A stretch of DNA of 30,892 bases from Blastocystis hominis (Eukaryota > Sar > Bigyra > Opalinata > Blastocystidae), in NCBI RefSeq assembly GCF_000151665.1, contig NW_013171866.1, positions 814,463 to 845,354 of the forward strand. Reading direction: 5' to 3'. The notes under the pieces are model-generated. The model had not been told where the DNA came from. It did not search any database and saw nothing but the letters and a program-made list of their open reading frames with translations. This document shows, piece after piece, positions 11,238 to 19,715 of this stretch. The stretch's first letter is position 1, and each line of letters begins with the position of its first letter. The position numbers and the translations under genes are program-made.

Positions 11238-12658
11238 ATGATATTATCTTCTTTATTGTTAGTTTATTTGATATATTATTATTAGATATTTGTATTATAC
11301 GATAATAACTTGTTCTCAAATTACCTATCTTCTTGTTACCTACACATATTTTGATAATTCAATCAAAACGGTTATTGAACGGGAAATAAGGCATTCTTCA
11401 TCTAATGGAATTTACAATACGGCAAATACAATTCAAAACAGTTATAATCAAAATACTGTTATTACAAGTCTGAATAATGTTGCTGATGAGAAAGCTAAAA
11501 CAGAATACAGAATTGATATAAATGCTACAGATAGATTTAATATTCGAAGAGAAAAACTACGTGTGGACTATTCTTTTGCCAAAAGGCTTCGTCAGGCTCA
11601 AAATAATACTGACATTCCATTAGTTAATGACATTATCGTATCAAAGAGAAACAATTCTTGGGAAATTATTATTATTATCAATAACGGCAATGTGAGAGAT
11701 ATCAAATATAGAGAATTGAGAAGTGTTAACGTATTATTACTTATTGGAAGCAATCTATATTATAATAGTTTTAAAGAGGTCAGAGATATCCATTTAAGAG
11801 TTCTAAAGTATCAAGTGCCACAATTACCAGTATTTGGAACCATATCATTATTTGATAGTTCAACAAATAATAGTTATTATAATCTACCCTATAAAGCTCT
11901 TATTTACCAACCTAAGAGAAAGATTGCTATTTGTGCCTATATTTCAAATTACAATACAATTAATGAGATCAAATCATTCTTAGCATACTATATACTACAA
12001 AAAGTCGATAATATCATTTTGTATTGTACCGTAAATTGTGATATTTTCAAAAACGCATTAAAAAAAGAGATTCAAAGTGGATATGTTATTCTTTATGAAT
12101 ATCCTTGGCCATTAACGAAGAACTACGGAGCATATCAGCGTTCAATTCAAGGTAGCCAAATAAATAGTTGTTATTACAGGCATCGTAACTATTTCGAATA
12201 CATCATTTCGCAGGATGTGGATGAATACTTTTATAGTGAACAATATCCCTATGATTTGTATACGGCCATTCGTATGATTTATAAAGTAAATCCAGAAAGA
12301 AATTCTTTGGCCGTAAATATTATTTTCGTTTATCATGTAGGTACAATCCTATTTGTATCTGGGAAACGCCACTAGGGAAAACTCACTGGGAAATGGTACA
12401 CTGTTTGATGATTTTATTATTCGCATGGATAACAAATATTCAGGAAGACGAAAACAAGTCATTGACACAAGAGCAGAAGGTTATTTTTATGTACATAATT
12501 GTTATAACTGCATGTATGCAAGCAGTGTGCCCATTTATTTACTGCGCATAGCACATTTCAAAAAGAATATTAGATACAACCAATCCACTGAAATAACTCA
12601 CACTTTGACAAAATATACTAAAGACATGAAAACAATTGTTGCTATGTTGCATTCATAA
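11238..12658 (+). CDS. GT92-family (DUF23) glycosyltransferase, type II membrane protein
   Basis: Three exons: 11238-11257, 11286-12312 and 12341-12658, with two 28-nt introns (11258-11285, GTTAGT...TATTAG; 12313-12340, GTAAAT...ATGTAG, phase 0). Both are the only short introns found that keep frame, and the second restores the GT92 core in the third exon. Product 454 aa. The N-terminus (MILSSLLYLYYTIITC...) is hydrophobic, a likely signal anchor. GT92 marks: KIAICAYISNYN..EIKSFLAYYILQKVDNIILY (cosubstrate-side strand), Y.WP, QGSQINSCYYRHRNYFEYIISQDVDEYFY with the DxD-type D317-V-D319, SLAVQ..LYLGN, and a late KQVIDTRAEGYFYVHNC corresponding to the 'vHh' region. GT92 enzymes are mostly galactosyltransferases acting on glycans; the acceptor here is unknown. 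The Asn-rich stem (about residues 40-150) is poorly conserved. Ends with an encoded TAA; no exact TGTTTGTT follows. Confidence 0.88.
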
Positions 12659-13300
12659 GATTGAAGGTGAGACTCGGGATTTCAGGAATTGCTTTGTTAT
12701 TATCGTCCCCAATTATCCAATATTAACATATATATGTATTTATATATATATTTATATATATATAAAATCATATTAACACAGTAGAGATTATGTTTTTGTT
12801 CCAAAAAAATTGAACAATACAATTAATGAAAACCATATATACTAAAGATATAATAGTATAAAAAGGTGAATCAAAGGATCCTTGTATGTTTCACACATTG
12901 TGATATATGATTATTAGCAGTGTGAAGAGTAGATATATGATTCTTCATTTTTAATCCTTTATATTACTATTATAGATAATTTGTTATTTTTAATATTACC
13001 ATTTAGCGGTCAGCCGCTTTTACAACAAATGCTGGTGCCAAATAATCTAGTAGTAAATAATTATAGTTTGCTTGAATTATATTATTCCATGTCTCTCTCA
13101 AAACTAATGGCTATTAGTAGAGAAATGTCGCTTAATTTGCAAAATACCCATTACTGTCAATGTCGGCTACTTTCGACCAATTTCGATTACGGTCGGTCAT
13201 CGGTCATCTGCAATGCTCCTCCTCGGTCGGTCATTTTGCGCTTTCGTGTTGCTCCAGTCCTCCCTGATTACCCCAGGGTATCTATGATCCCCTCCATATG
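12659..13300. other. AT-rich spacer, then short repeats at the left border of element copy 1
   Basis: AT-rich to about 13000, with TA-rich tracts at 12728-12765. From about 13150 the composition changes and a short direct repeat appears: CGGTCGGTCAT twice (about 13193 and 13225) plus a single CGGTCAT between. The open frame 12981-13301 straddles the composition change and is not believed. This border may be the left end of element copy 1, but no counterpart of the right-end motif TTCGCGCAA is found. Confidence 0.4.
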
Positions 13301-13466
13301 ATTGAGTTGTGTCTGGTATAGATAGGCAAGCCATGCATTACTCCATGCTCATCCAAGGCTCATTTAGTAATGGCATGTTTACTTGAATCAATCTGTACAA
13401 GTATCGGAACCCCTACAACACTTCCATGACTGTTCTTATTCAACAAAAGTAAAAACAACTATTTCT
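13301..13466 (-). other. Possible coding remnant downstream of the polymerase
   Basis: Minus-strand translation here gives a coding-like run (GSVVGVPILVQIDSSKHA and, after an in-frame TGA, DEHGVMHGLPIYTR). No family recognised. It may be a remnant of another element gene. Confidence 0.2.
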
Positions 13467-14453
13467 TTACATTTCCTTCAATAGGTAGTGTCCCAATACA
13501 AGTGTATGCACGTTGTTGTCCAAGATCCATCGCTTGTTGTCCGTGCAAGTCATGAGTGTCTTGGTCTGTTCCTTCGTGCTAATATCGAATCCTTGGTTGT
13601 TGATGCGCTTGAAGCTACCTTCGATCGCTGCATCTCCCTTCTTCTCGGCCTCAAGAACACGCTTGTACAAATCGATGTTCTTCACACTCATTCTCTCACC
13701 ATCGATCACCACATTGCGAGGAACTTTCTTTGCTGCATTGTGTATCACATGCTTCTCATCAAATAGACAATACATTTTTGGTCTCAGTCCAACGAACTCC
13801 ATGATGCGATGTTCGTTGTGCTCGTCCTTGAAAATGGGACCAGGCAACTTCTTGTTGAAGTTGAGGAACGATTCCAATGAAGGGAACTTGCTCTTGTCCA
13901 CTTCATGCTCGTAATAGTTCACGAGTTCCCCATAGAAGTAGCTCGTGTTATCCAACTCCGAGAAGTCGAATGACTTGTAACTATCACACATCTTGTGAAC
14001 GATGTTGCCACTATCATTCAATTGTACGATGAGTGAATCTGTGTCCTGACCCAACAGCTCCACATTATCAAATGTGTTCTTGAGCACATTGTAGTAGAAA
14101 TCGTATATGACATGTTTGGACATGTCCAGAATGGCAAACCCGATGAAGAATGGCTTTTCGACCTTGCGTACCGGTGTGTTCAACTTGATACCGATCAGAT
14201 TCTCGGAATACATGGTTGTCCCAGCGATCATGTCGTACCCATGCTTCTGAATAATGGCCTCGCGTTCATTCCATGTTCGCGAACTTCACTTTCATTCGTT
14301 TCAGCCCAGTCTCCATAAATTTGTCATAGGTCGAGTTTGCCAATAGCTTGTACAGGTTCTTCTCCACAGTGGTCTTGGATTTGGCTCGTTTCTCACTCAA
14401 CATGTTTACGTATTCGAATCTTCCTATCATACTTCTCGGTGGTGTGAAGAGCA
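13467..14453 (-). pseudogene. Protein-primed DNA polymerase B, C-terminal part, broken
   Basis: Two frames on the minus strand. The upstream part (to 14266) carries polymerase motif B in the K-x3-N-S-x-Y-G form, but reads KLLANSTYDKF, with Asp in place of the conserved Gly that copy 2 still has. The downstream part (14231-13467) has KPFFIGFAILDMSK, motif C as GQDTDSLIVQL (intact D-T-D), YGELVNYYEHE and GLRPKMYCL, all typical of Polinton polymerases. The frames are separated by a frameshift at about 14266-14235, present at the same place in copy 2. The exonuclease domain, terminal-protein-binding region and motif A are missing: the frame emerges directly from the integrase 3' end. It would replicate the element from a protein primer, but this copy cannot be functional. 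The last stop is TAA at 13467; the next in-frame TGA lies 40 nt further on. Confidence 0.82.
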
Positions 14454-15461
14454 TTACGATCGTTTTCGAACACCATTCTTCTTCTGTTTCTGGCTCCTCG
14501 TAATGGGTCGATGTGATCTTGCAGCCTTTCTCAATGCATTGGGTTCCTTTCGACTCTTGGATCGAGTGATGGGTGGTGCTGGTTGTGGTTTGCATTTGCT
14601 TGCCAGCAGTTCCCAATCAGAACACTTCTGTGTTCTATCGCTTTCCACATTCTTCACTTCGTACATCAATGGCATGATGTGATCATCAATGTCAACAACT
14701 TCAATCAAGTCCTGAGACCATTTGCTCGTCAATGATCGCTTTTCCAGAATGCGAGGTCTTCGTGTCACTCCAACATAATCATCAACATCGAATTGAGGTG
14801 TTGTGTCCTTTGCTGTTATGTTGGATGGTTCTGTTTTCTCCATGTATAAGATATCGTTGTTGTTGTTGTTCCAAATGTCATTGGGTGTATATCCGATGTC
14901 TCTGTTCTTTCTTCCATTATGTCGACGAACTGCACCATCGATCAAATCAAACCATACACCTTGCCATTGATTGATTGAATGGAATGAAGGAACCATGATG
15001 TGTTCCTTGATATCTCGAATTGTTCGTTCGGCTAGTACTGCCTTATTCGCTGAATCCATGTGATACATGGTGATGTCATACTAGTTCAAGATGTTTGTAC
15101 GAAAGATCGCATTGGTGAACGCGGTACCTCGATCCGAGTAACTATGCTTTGGTGATTCGCCATATGTTTGAATGATATCCTTCATTGCATGAGTGACTTC
15201 TGTAGCACTCTTACTTTTCAGTTTCCGAGTCATCAGGTATTTCGAATATCCATCAATACATACAAGAACATATTTGTATCCACGATTCTTGTAGAATCCA
15301 GTACTCTTTTATGATCCTAATACTTCCTGTATCGATTTGTGTTGTTTTGAAGAGAAATCGATGAGATCGATGAAGTATATGTTTCTCTTGAATGAACTGA
15401 TGATCACTCGAGTGGCGCCTCCTCGTTTATCTGGTTTCCATAGTTCCTTGATCTCATTCAT
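14454..15461 (-). pseudogene. Polinton retroviral-type integrase with in-frame TAA and TAG
   Basis: One continuous minus-strand frame from ATG 15461 to TAA 14456-14454 (335 codons), interrupted only by TAA at 15311-15309 and TAG at 15083-15081. N-terminal ELWKP.KR..TRVII and DLIDFSS (first catalytic Asp), then KNRGYKYVLVCIDGYSKYL, SDRGTAFTN (second Asp; the Glu of the usual D-x-G-x-E-F is Ala here, Glu in copy 2), AERTIRDIKE with the third catalytic Glu, and a C-terminal chromo-like DDYVGVTRRPRILEK..LTSKWSQDL region with a basic tail. It would insert element DNA into the host genome. Both nonsense codons are shared with copy 2 and sit where Gln would fit (ILN-x-YDITMY, GS-x-KSTGFYKN). Read as pseudogene under the standard code; could be intact apart from GTAF if UAR is sense. 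Its start is 2 nt from a divergent ORF. Confidence 0.82.
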
Positions 15462-15463
15462 AA

Positions 15464-15676
15464 ATGAACCGCTTTATTCAATGGTTGAAATGGATATGGA
15501 AATGGATGAGTAAGAGGAAGAATCACAAACTGGTTGTAGACTCGAAATGCAAAGATCGCTGTAGCTGTCTATGTGTTTACAACGAGGAGAATGAATCTGA
15601 AGATGATAGTGGTAGTGACATCACAATCAGTCCAACAGAGAGTTCAGTGAAATAATGTATTCATAAATAGAAATGA
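15464..15676 (+). CDS. Small basic-acidic protein, unknown
   Basis: Starts 2 nt from the divergent integrase start. N-terminal part is Trp/Lys-rich (FIQWLKWIWKWMSKRK), the middle has a Cys-rich stretch (CKDRCSCLCVY), and the C-terminal part is acidic (ENESEDDSGSD). No family recognised. Under the standard code it stops at TAA 15653-15655 (63 aa). Reading on through that TAA and TAG 15668, the frame ends at TGA 15674-15676, overlapping the next gene's ATG (15673) as ATGA, a compact arrangement usual in viruses. The window of this gene overlaps the region deleted in copy 2. Confidence 0.4.
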
Positions 15677-16078
15677 ACTACTGGATGACTGAAGAACGAC
15701 GTGAAATTGTCCGGCGATACATATTCGACATGATTATACCGTTTGTCGATGACCAGTGACTGGAATGTATGTTATCTGGATACGACACTTCAGATGGTTT
15801 CGTTCTATTCACCCGACTTCGAGAAATTACTTCGGTACATCTGTGACCAGAATAGCTACAGCGTAAAGCATCCAGACTTGAATTATTGGGGAGGTGACAA
15901 GTACAACATCGATGGTCATTGTGTCGAACCGCTCAATGGAAACATCGAAATCAGAATCGATGATGTAGCCTTTGATCAGTATGAAATCGAGTTGGACGAG
16001 TTTATGATAGGATATAAGAAGGCAAACAAGACTGTCAAGACCAACAACAAGTTTTATGTGCGATTGCCTCCAATGTGA
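15673..16078 (+). pseudogene. Small unknown element gene with a frameshift
   Basis: ATG 15673 opens MNYWMTEERREIVRRYIF..., which meets TGA at 15757-15759. A second frame, open from 15734 and running to TGA 16076-16078, continues with DWNVCYLDTTLQMVSFYSPDFEKLL and EIELDEFMIGYKKANKT. The two fit together as one protein of about 135 aa with a one-base shift near 15750. No family recognised; no membrane segment. Ends in TGA like other intact element frames and converges on the fibre gene. Confidence 0.45.
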
Positions 16079-16119
16079 ATTGGCGGGATTGTCTTTCACT
16101 TTGGCCTTGTTTCCACCGC

Positions 16120-17379
16120 TTACAGTTCAACCACGCTCACCTTCAATTGTTGGAAGTAATATGTAATCGTGGTGTCGCCATTACCAACCACTTCGATCGT
16201 CAATGGATTCGTCTTTGTCGGTGTAATCACGGACGAACCACTCGCAATTGTAGTAGGCACGTAATTGCTCAATGGAATGTTGATAATATGTGCCATGTCT
16301 GCACCGATTACTAGGTTCGGCATGCTTGTGAATCCCATCAGCACTTGTTCATAGTTCGAACACCAAACCACCGTATCAATCGTGATCAAGTAGGATGTAC
16401 CGGCTTTCAACGTGATTACTTTTGCTCGATTTGTACCAGCCGATGTGAGTGATTTGGATACGATTTCATGACCACTCGTCAAGGTATATTCAAATGTCTT
16501 ACTCAACTTGGTGTCCGGTGGAACGAAGGACGGCACATCACCATTCACTGCCAACATGTACTTGCCACTGCTCGTCGGGATCGCCAATTTGCTCACTTCA
16601 TCGCCATTATTGTACACAAGACAATGTTCCTTGCTCGTTCTACCCAGGATGTCTTTGTAGATTACCGAAGGAGTTAGATTGGTAATGTCTGGCGAGGTAC
16701 TGCTATTCTCGATCTTGAATGTAGCATAACCTGTCGTGGTCGGAAGTGGTAATCCATATGCTTGATCATCCCAATATGTCACGATCTTCTGTGTATCGGA
16801 TTCAATTCCCAGGATGTCATGGAAGAGACTCTTGGCATTGATTGTGGCGAAGTCATAATTGTTACTCGAGTCTGTATGAAGGAAGAATGATCCGCTCTTG
16901 TTCGGCAATACAAGGTCCTTATGATTGCTCACGGTCGAATTCCAGTTTGCAATCGCATACCTGTTGGACGTGTTGTCGTAGTCCATTGTTCCGAATATCA
17001 ATGACTCATCGAAGACTTCTAAAGAAGGCATAGTGCCATCCGTTGTGAGAACATAGGTTCCGCTGGACGGCAAATCGATTCCTCCAAAGGTTGTATTGGT
17101 CTTGAAGAATGGAATGGTTCCTTGCGTACCGACGGTCAATGCCTGTCCGTTCGATCATTTGAAAAACGTGTTATCGATAGAAGTGAGTTCGATTCTTTCT
17201 TCGGACCATGTGAGCTCATCGCCAGTCTTGGTGAGCACATAGTTTCCATTGTCGGAAGAGAATGCAAACGTGTCGAAAGAGTTGTCCAAGTAGTACTGGA
17301 TACCCTCGCTCATCTCCTTGCGCTTGAATACTCCGTTCTGAAGATATACAAGTTTCTCAGGTTGTGTTGGTGTTGCCAT
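16120..17379 (-). pseudogene. Fibre-like (vertex spike) protein with an in-frame TGA
   Basis: One minus-strand frame from ATG 17379 to TAA 16122-16120 (next in-frame TGA 16098-16096), broken only by TGA 17157-17155. The first 74 residues (MATPTQPEKLVYLQNGVF...) look like a capsid-attachment segment. After the TGA come repeats of the form 'LPssGtYvLttdGt.PS' (IDLPSSGTYVLTTDGTMPS, LVLPNKSGSFFLHTD, LPLPTTTGYATF, LAIPTSSGKYMLAVNGDVPS), as in beta-structured trimeric fibre shafts, and a C-terminal beta-rich head (KAGTSYLITIDTVVW...). The residues around the TGA (FFK-x-SNGQALTVG) suggest an original Trp, TGG to TGA. Divergent from the capsid gene with a 42-nt gap, hence probably a late structural gene. 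Receptor-binding role is inferred from architecture only. Confidence 0.6.
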
Positions 17380-17421
17380 TTACTATGGAGGAGAGAAAAT
17401 AGTTTTTCCTCGTAGTAATAA
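17380..17421. promoter_or_regulatory. Dyad-symmetric bidirectional promoter between fibre and capsid genes
   Basis: The 42-nt gap between two divergent ATGs contains TACTATGGAGGA near one end and TCCTCGTAGTA near the other, inverted copies of each other apart from one substitution and one extra base. Each start codon is thus preceded by a TAGTAA-type sequence (ATAGTAAATG and GTAGTAATAAATG). Confidence 0.5.
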
Positions 17422-18711
17422 ATGGCTACTACAATTCCTCCTGTTCATAACTACGAATCGCAGATTGTGTTCAGCAATCCGTCCAATAACATCAAGTCAA
17501 CCGATGTGATCAATTGGACGATCGCTCCATCCGGTGATGACGTGTACTTCAATCTCTACAAGTCACGAATGACCTTCAAGCTCAAGATCACCGGATTGGC
17601 AAATAATACGAGCAGTTCGTCGAAGGATATCTATGTTCCGGTGAAGAAGAACATGTCGGGCATTGTGAACAACACGAAGGTCACGTACACCTATTGGAAT
17701 GGTGAGAACTTGGCGTCCTTGCCTCTGAGTGCAGACAATGAGAACATCGGTCAGATCCGGTCACCTTTGAATGCGCTCACGGACAACAAGCACAACAATG
17801 TGGTAAACGAAGGACTGAAGGAGTTGTCCTACATCTACTACGATGACCGTGACTACGATACAACCGATAAAACCGCACGAACTGCAGCCATCCTGGGTCG
17901 ACCTTATGGCGGGAAGTTATTCTACAACATGCTCAAGTTCGTACAGCCACCTGGATCGACCACGGCGTACACGACGATCAATGTGAACTTTGCAGACATC
18001 TTTGAAGGTTGTTCTCAGGAACGATTCATCAATCTCACGCAGATGGATGCTCAGATCTATCCCACGAACGACGATGCATACTTCTACATCGATGCTGGCA
18101 AAATCAATACCGCTACAAGTCCGGACGCTGTTCCATCAGCCACGGCTTTCACCGGTGTGTACTTCGATACGTGCACGCTTTGGTATCACAGTTACAAGAC
18201 GAGCGATGATTCGACCTTCGATCCTGAAGACACTCAGTTGGTGAAGAATCAGATCATGACCAAGACGTTCCGCATTCCTTCTGGCCAGAACTTCATCGAT
18301 GATCGTGTGCTGGTCAACTTCCCCGTCAAGATGATGTTCATGATGTTCACGGACGACAATGGTGATTTCTCGACTCTCAAGGACATTCGATTCAAACGTA
18401 TCTCATTGAACATCGCTGGTGAACAGAAGCGTATCATCAATGTGGACAACACGAACACACCTGATGGAATTGATCACACGTTCTTCGAATGGATGGACTA
18501 TCTTTGCAATAGTCGTTCCGACGAGTACGACACGCTGTTGACGTACAAGACGTGGTTGAATCAGTTCCGAATCTTCGCCTTCCCGTTAGCCGAGTGGTTT
18601 CCGATGCGAGCATCGAATCAGATCCAGTTTGAAATCGAGTTGGAAGAGGATGTTGCAGCGACGACCCAGATGCACCTCATCATGATCCGTGCCAACACGG
18701 TGGGAGCGTGA
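17422..18711 (+). CDS. Candidate double-jelly-roll major capsid protein
   Basis: Intact 429-aa frame from ATG 17422 to TGA 18711. The start is fixed by the 42-nt divergent spacer. The N-terminal WTIAPSGDDVYFNLYKSRMTFKLKI matches the 'lDL..s.l.vk.ki' opening strand of Polinton and Polinton-like-virus capsid proteins, and the end has WLNQFRIFAFPLAEWFPM followed by NQIQFEIELEEDV, a beta strand pair. Asn/Thr/Asp-rich loops, no Cys clusters, no membrane segment. Size fits a small major capsid protein that would form the icosahedral shell. The position beside fibre and penton genes supports a structural role. It has about 15 Gln codons, all CAA/CAG, none UAR. It is absent from copy 2. Family call rests on context and strand pattern, not on a search. 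Confidence 0.62.
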   Translation: MATTIPPVHNYESQIVFSNPSNNIKSTDVINWTIAPSGDDVYFNLYKSRMTFKLKITGLANNTSSSSKDIYVPVKKNMSGIVNNTKVTYTYWNGENLASLPLSADNENIGQIRSPLNALTDNKHNNVVNEGLKELSYIYYDDRDYDTTDKTARTAAILGRPYGGKLFYNMLKFVQPPGSTTAYTTINVNFADIFEGCSQERFINLTQMDAQIYPTNDDAYFYIDAGKINTATSPDAVPSATAFTGVYFDTCTLWYHSYKTSDDSTFDPEDTQLVKNQIMTKTFRIPSGQNFIDDRVLVNFPVKMMFMMFTDDNGDFSTLKDIRFKRISLNIAGEQKRIINVDNTNTPDGIDHTFFEWMDYLCNSRSDEYDTLLTYKTWLNQFRIFAFPLAEWFPMRASNQIQFEIELEEDVAATTQMHLIMIRANTVGA

Positions 18712-18750
18712 GTCGCTCTTAAAGAATTCAATAAGTAAATATAAATAGAT

Positions 18751-19338
18751 ATGAGCAACAAGATTCAGGTTTTCGATTTTTCCAATACTTCTGACATTTC
18801 TCTCACTTCCACCGGATTCAAGAGAGATGGTGAATCGGCTAAGTATGTGTGCAAGATCACCGATGCTACCATTGTTTTCGTGGGTGACAACTCGAAGTTC
18901 GAAACAGACAAGAAGAAGCTGTTCAACACTCTCTCCATCACACTGCCCAAGGAGCAATCGGAAGAGTTTAAAAGAATCCTCGATAAGACGAAGAAGACAA
19001 ACTCGTGGTATCGATAAGGGGACAAGAGTATCCAGTTCAAAGTGAAATTGAATCCAAGCACGAATATCGTATACAAGGACAAAAAGCCCATCAGAATTAA
19101 TCTGAAGGATGTTCCTTGCACCGCACTTCGAGACTACAAGGACGCGACAATGGACATCATGCTAACTGGTGAGAGCTGGGAGTTTATGAAGGTTGATAAG
19201 GACCGTAATATCACATAGTTTTCTTACATGAATCTCACGGCATCCCAAATCAAGATCAAGGAAATATACAGTGTCCTCGATTACGATTTCTTTTAGGGAG
19301 AACCTCGTTTTCCCCTTTCACTTTAAACCCAGGAATGA
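18751..19338 (+). CDS. Unknown element protein with in-frame TAA/TAG codons
   Basis: ATG 18751 follows the capsid gene by 39 nt. Standard code gives 88 aa to TAA 19015-19017, but the same frame stays coding-like beyond it (DKSIQFKVKLNPSTNIVY, INLKDVPCTALRDYKD, DIMLTGESWEFMKVDKD), passes TAG 19216-19218, continues (FSYMNLTASQIKIKEIYSV), passes TAG 19294 and TAA 19324 and meets TGA at 19336-19338, directly abutting the next ATG at 19339. The first two UAR codons lie inside clearly continuous coding sequence; the last two could be the real end. The alternating beta pattern with small-residue turns might be an OB-like single-strand-binding fold, but I do not recognise a family. Read as one 196-codon gene if UAR is sense, or a pseudogene if not. 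Confidence 0.5.
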
Positions 19339-19653
19339 ATGGAAGATAGTTCATTCCTTCCCAACATTGATACAGCATTGCTCGCCATTAAGAATCGAAT
19401 AAGACGATTCAACCAACGATATCCATATTACAACAAACGATTAACATAGAAAACAGAGAATATGCTCAATCAAGGCGAAGTAATGCAGAATTCCATCAAA
19501 CAACGTCTTGTAGGAAAGACCGATGAAGAGAAAAGCAAGCAATATGCCAAAATACTGCAAGAACTAGCCGTTGGACACCACTACTACCTGGTTACACGAG
19601 GTATTCAGGAAGTATCGACGCGGGTTATCCACTCCTTTCACCAGCATATCTGA
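19339..19653 (+). CDS. Unknown helical element protein with in-frame TAG
   Basis: ATG 19339 directly follows the TGA of the previous frame. The 104-codon frame ends at TGA 19651-19653 and has one in-frame TAG at 19447-19449, in NKRLT-x-KTENMLNQGE where Gln fits. It is rich in Lys, Arg, Gln and Glu and largely helical (KNRIRRFNQRYPYY, EEKSKQYAKILQEL). No family recognised. Under the standard code only the 3' part (Met at 19462) would be made. Convergent with the penton gene. Confidence 0.45.
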
Positions 19654-19715
19654 TTTGAATCCGAGAATCGATTTGATCTCTGGTGCATTCGTGAATTCGA
19701 TCGTGTAGAAATGAT

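Noticed and set aside
2968-12658. Host genome as a whole using UAR as Gln
   Set aside because: eL8 ends in encoded TAA with a normal C-terminus, the DUF1647-like gene in TAG and GT92 in TAA; the UAR-in-frame pattern is confined to element genes.
12981-13301. Plus-strand frame of 106 codons at the left border of copy 1
   Set aside because: It crosses a sharp composition change, contains the CGGTCGGTCAT repeats and shows no family pattern.
16449-17033. Several plus-strand frames opposite the fibre gene
   Set aside because: Shadows of the minus-strand repeat-rich fibre frame; no start context or motif of their own.
18586-19121. Minus-strand frames opposite the capsid end and the 18751 gene
   Set aside because: Hydrophobic shadow translations; the plus-strand reading has better codon texture and compact junctions.
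19015-19218. In-frame TAA/TAG of the 18751 gene explained by short host-type introns
   Set aside because: The frame does not change across the stops and the sequence around them stays coding-like, so no in-frame intron is needed; none with good borders was seen.
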